Positions 61,452-64,000 of a DNA stretch of 64,000 nt are shown in pieces. This DNA is from Siphonodentalium dalli (taxonomy: Eukaryota > Mollusca > Scaphopoda > Gadilida > Siphonodentaliidae). Every line of letters starts with the position of its first letter. The first letter of the stretch is position 1. A model generated the notes under the pieces. That model saw only the letters and a program-made list of their open reading frames with translations. It was not told the origin of the DNA and did no database searches. Made by a program: the position numbers and the translations under genes. The stretch lies in the NCBI GenBank assembly GCA_032622095.1, contig CP136067.1:91134707-91198706 (forward strand), read 5' to 3'.

Positions 61452-62095
61452 CGGACTATGTAGAGATATCTCCAAATATTTAGAGATATCTCCAAATGTT
61501 AAGTGATATTTCCAAATATTTAGAGCTATCTCTAATTGGTTTGCACTTCTCCTCGAATGAGTACTTATCCACAATAAAGAACGTCAATTGGAGAAATCTC
61601 CAAATCATTTAGAGATACCACTAAAGTAATTGAAGATAACCCTAATTCATTTATGGACAAGTACGACAAATCGGATTTACTTCTCCTTAGATGCAATTGT
61701 AGATATCTCTAAATGATTTGAAGAGACCTTCAAATATTTGAAGATATCTCCAAATATTTAATGATTTCTCAACTTAATTGCAGATACCTCTAAATATTTA
61801 GAGATATCTTCAAATGGATTGATGTCCTAAATAATTAAGGTTTGATTGAAGAGCTCCCCAAATCGATTAAGATATATCCAATGATTTGAAGATATCTCCA
61901 AATGAATTAGAGATATCCCTAAATATAAAGATATATCTATAAATATTTAGAGATATCTCCAAATGAATTAGAGATATCTCTAAATATTTAGAGATATCTT
62001 CAAATGATTAGAGATATCTCCAAATGTTCAGAGATATCTTCAAATATTTCAGTATATGTTAATTTGGCTGCCCATAAGGGTCACCAGTAATCACG
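61452..62095. repeat. AGATATCTCT palindromic satellite with flank, inverted
   Basis: About 600 bp of the same units, followed at 62046-62095 by GTATATGTTAATTTGGCTGC and ATCACGGCGAA, which is the reverse complement of the block that precedes the satellite in the composite repeat (about 41040-41130). So this is an inverted, more diverged relative and not an independent array. It starts about 10 bp after a Helitron-like end. Confidence 0.8.
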
Positions 62096-62320
62096 GCGAA
62101 CATTGTATATGCATGTACATGTGTTCAAAGGGCTAAAACAGGACATAAATATTTAGTTAATACTGTTACAATAAAATTCAAAATTGCGTGATGTGTCTCA
62201 CTGTATACATGCACTCATCATCATATTCGTCCTCGTAGTCGCCTACTGTACGTGCCCCTATATAATAGCGGCAAAACGCTGCTGGGACCAACATCATGAA
62301 TTATAATAGGACACACTCAC

Positions 62321-62591
62321 CTTCGGAATCGGTCCAAACATCATCCTGTCCCATCAAAGTTTCTCCCATTGTACAGATCCTGTTGGACGCGATATACTTA
62401 AAGGACATGTAGCCGCGTGTTTTGCTTTGAACTGCACAGTCAATTCGAGATCTCGCAATGTAATGAAGAGGTGTTTGCGTTGATGCTATGCAAGCTTGCG
62501 ATCTTCGGAATGTTTTTTCCGAGATGCAATGATGACACTTGGAAAGATAGCTCATTAATAACGGCGTGAGATATATATAAATGTTCATCAT
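62321..62591 (-). CDS. Exon 1 of a secreted PAN/apple-like + C-type lectin gene (signal peptide and PAN-like segment)
   Basis: The open frame continues upstream to 62636, but the ATG at 62591 (followed by a second ATG) is preferred because it puts a hydrophobic segment (NIYIYLTPLLMSYL) at the N terminus, as in a signal peptide. Residues of about 25-90 resemble the N-terminal PAN/apple-like segment of molluscan lectins: the pieces RSRIDCAV, GYMSFKY and NRICTMG give the spaced cysteines and the S-F-x-Y core. The exon ends GAAG|GTGAGT, a strong donor in phase 1. That phase matches the lectin exon at 23563-23772 on the same strand, so the two would join to give ...SEDPVGCPAALG. Such proteins are secreted and bind carbohydrate or other ligands, often in immunity; here that is inference. 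The exon could belong to a different lectin gene whose other exons lie elsewhere. Confidence 0.55.
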
Positions 62592-62679
62592 TGACAGCGT
62601 CACAATTTTACTTCGGTTGAATAACTGTCCTCTCACGACTCTCTGGCCCGGACGAATATCGCTTACAGCTCCTAATTAA

Positions 62680-64000
62680 TATTTTATCTCAAGACCGTAC
62701 ATTGTGAATTGATGCCTTTGTTCGCAAAATATAGGATAAAGAGATAGAAGAAAGCTAATGTGTGCGGTCCGTGTCGACCTCTTCTTCTGGGGACCAGCAC
62801 GATTGTTATATATATCAATACATCAATAAAAAATAAAAGATACTTGAACTTTGCGTTGCTGCATTCTAGTCGTGTCCGAGATATCCTCGGTAGCGGCATG
62901 ATACACGACATGAACATATATATCGACAGTGACATTAAACCTCCGTTATCAAATTAACTCATAGACACTTCCTTTGCTTTTTGTCAAAACCAACTGATTT
63001 CCATGCCACAAGTACATCCTATCACCCTTTGACTGCTTTACCCACTGCTTTGTTGCCAACATATCGTCTTGCATGCATGCACTATGCCTGGACTTTAACT
63101 TACTAAATCTGTGCAAATAATAATTTTGGTCCTCCGGCAAATTGTTGCTAAACACAATTATGCCTAAAAAAATACATGTGTTTCCGGTAACGGAAGAAAA
63201 AGTAAGGGGCGGTGGGGTGGGCTGGCGATGAATTTTATTCTTTTAATTTTGTTTTGGAAAATTAATAAATGTAATATAATCCTTTTGAACATAATTCCCG
63301 GGTAGCATATATAACACAACAATTGACAATGCAGCATATTTCAGATAGTGGACACAATAATGCATCCAATTTTTTTTTTTTAATCTTTGCCATTTTGCCA
63401 ACCAACTACTGGGATACACTAGCCGATACTAACTGCATTTGGTTTGTACAAATTGTGTCTTCTAATATCGCTCAAATATCACTTCAGTTCACCGTCCTGG
63501 AAGTGCCACAAAAACCTGTGGTATAGCATTGAACTTCAGTCAATGGTGAAGTTGTTTGTGGTAGTATTATGGTACATGTACTTCAATGTGTTTTTTTGTG
63601 GTATTTAAATTGGTGTTGCCCTTAAACGTGTGCTTTGTTTCTATGTGCATTGTTGTTCTTCGTGATTATCTGAAAAGAAATGGTTTGACACCTTAACGTG
63701 TTTCAAACAAGATGTACCCTGGTGTTGATCAGGCGAATACTAGTACCCCTACATTCCATATGAATGTAGAACTAGATGTATTGTCCGAGGAATCTGATAC
63801 TCAGCAGGAATATTTTCAAAATGATGACTTTAATAGTGACGTTTCAATCGGTCTCAAAATTTGATATCACAACTGGAATGTGGGTTTGTTTGGACTTGCA
63901 GCATTTTCGTATTACTATGCTCGGTCGGGGGACGTGGTTCACATTTACATGGTATTCTCGTTAAAAGCTCTAAGGCCCATCGAACGAGTTTGTGTGGACT
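62680..64000. other. Right end of the window; no supported gene
   Basis: A minus-strand frame at 62949-63155 (with KQWVKQSKGDRMYLWHGNQL) has a coding look but no family I can name and no splice context. The remaining frames are short. The lectin promoter would lie just right of 62591, where GATAAAATA on the minus strand near 62685 is only a weak TATA candidate. Confidence 0.3.

Noticed and set aside
62949-63155. 68-codon minus-strand frame upstream of lectin exon 1
   Set aside because: It looks mildly coding, but I cannot name a family and it has no phase-compatible splice site, so I did not add it to the gene model.

Overview
This is an AT-rich, repeat-dense window of animal nuclear DNA, most likely from a mollusc (gastropod or bivalve; this is an inference). 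The signs are spliced exons of a fast-evolving C-type lectin family, frequent ACATGTA words, a tRNA-derived SINE with the central domain common in molluscs, a LINE with an animal-type reverse transcriptase, Helitron-like termini, and many MITEs and minisatellites. There are no bacterial operons, rRNA or CRISPR arrays. Nearly all long open frames are chance frames in repeats.

Genes. The best-supported gene is on the minus strand. Exon 1 (62591-62321) encodes a signal peptide and a PAN/apple-like segment. Exon 2 (23772-23563) encodes the first half of a C-type lectin domain (CTLD). Exon 3 (17832-17621) encodes the second half and the stop. All junctions are phase 1 with good GT/AG sites, and together they give about 230 residues, a normal length for a secreted PAN+CTLD lectin. 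If they form one gene it spans about 45 kb, and its 38.5-kb first intron holds most of the mobile DNA seen here. A paralogue runs convergently on the plus strand: a frameshifted exon-2 relic (2342-2543) and an intact exon-3-like sequence (8414-8616), separated by an intron of about the same length (5.9 versus 5.7 kb). Its first exon is not in the window.

Layout. 1-2.3 kb: short hairpins, a 15-bp minisatellite and a 130-bp tandem array ending like a Helitron. 2.3-8.6 kb: the plus-strand lectin relic; its intron holds a long-TIR element, a broken copy of an uncharacterised multicopy animal protein family (4.6-6.4 kb), a 38-bp minisatellite and a near-perfect hairpin. 8.7-17.5 kb: between the convergent lectins, several minisatellites, a tandem palindromic MITE array and a CTTAAG-rich palindrome field. 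17.6-23.8 kb: lectin exons 3 and 2 with a nearly repeat-free intron. 24.3-36.9 kb: a stretch bounded by inverted CACTG termini with subterminal repeats, holding a poly-G-rich satellite, several foldback elements, a SINE and an unrecognised intact minus-strand frame. 37.7-51.3 kb: a composite repeat of up to 3.4 kb present three times, each copy carrying a SINE and an AGATATCTCT palindromic satellite. 52-57.3 kb: Helitron-like ends and tandem arrays. 57.3-60.3 kb: a 5'-truncated LINE inserted in such an array. 61.4-62.1 kb: an inverted copy of the AGATATCTCT satellite and its flank, close to lectin exon 1.

No complete novel system is proven. The most unusual things are the lectin pair with the possible giant intron, the uncharacterised-family pseudogene, the satellite that was duplicated together with an inserted MITE, and the palindromic satellite that recurs with its flank in both orientations.
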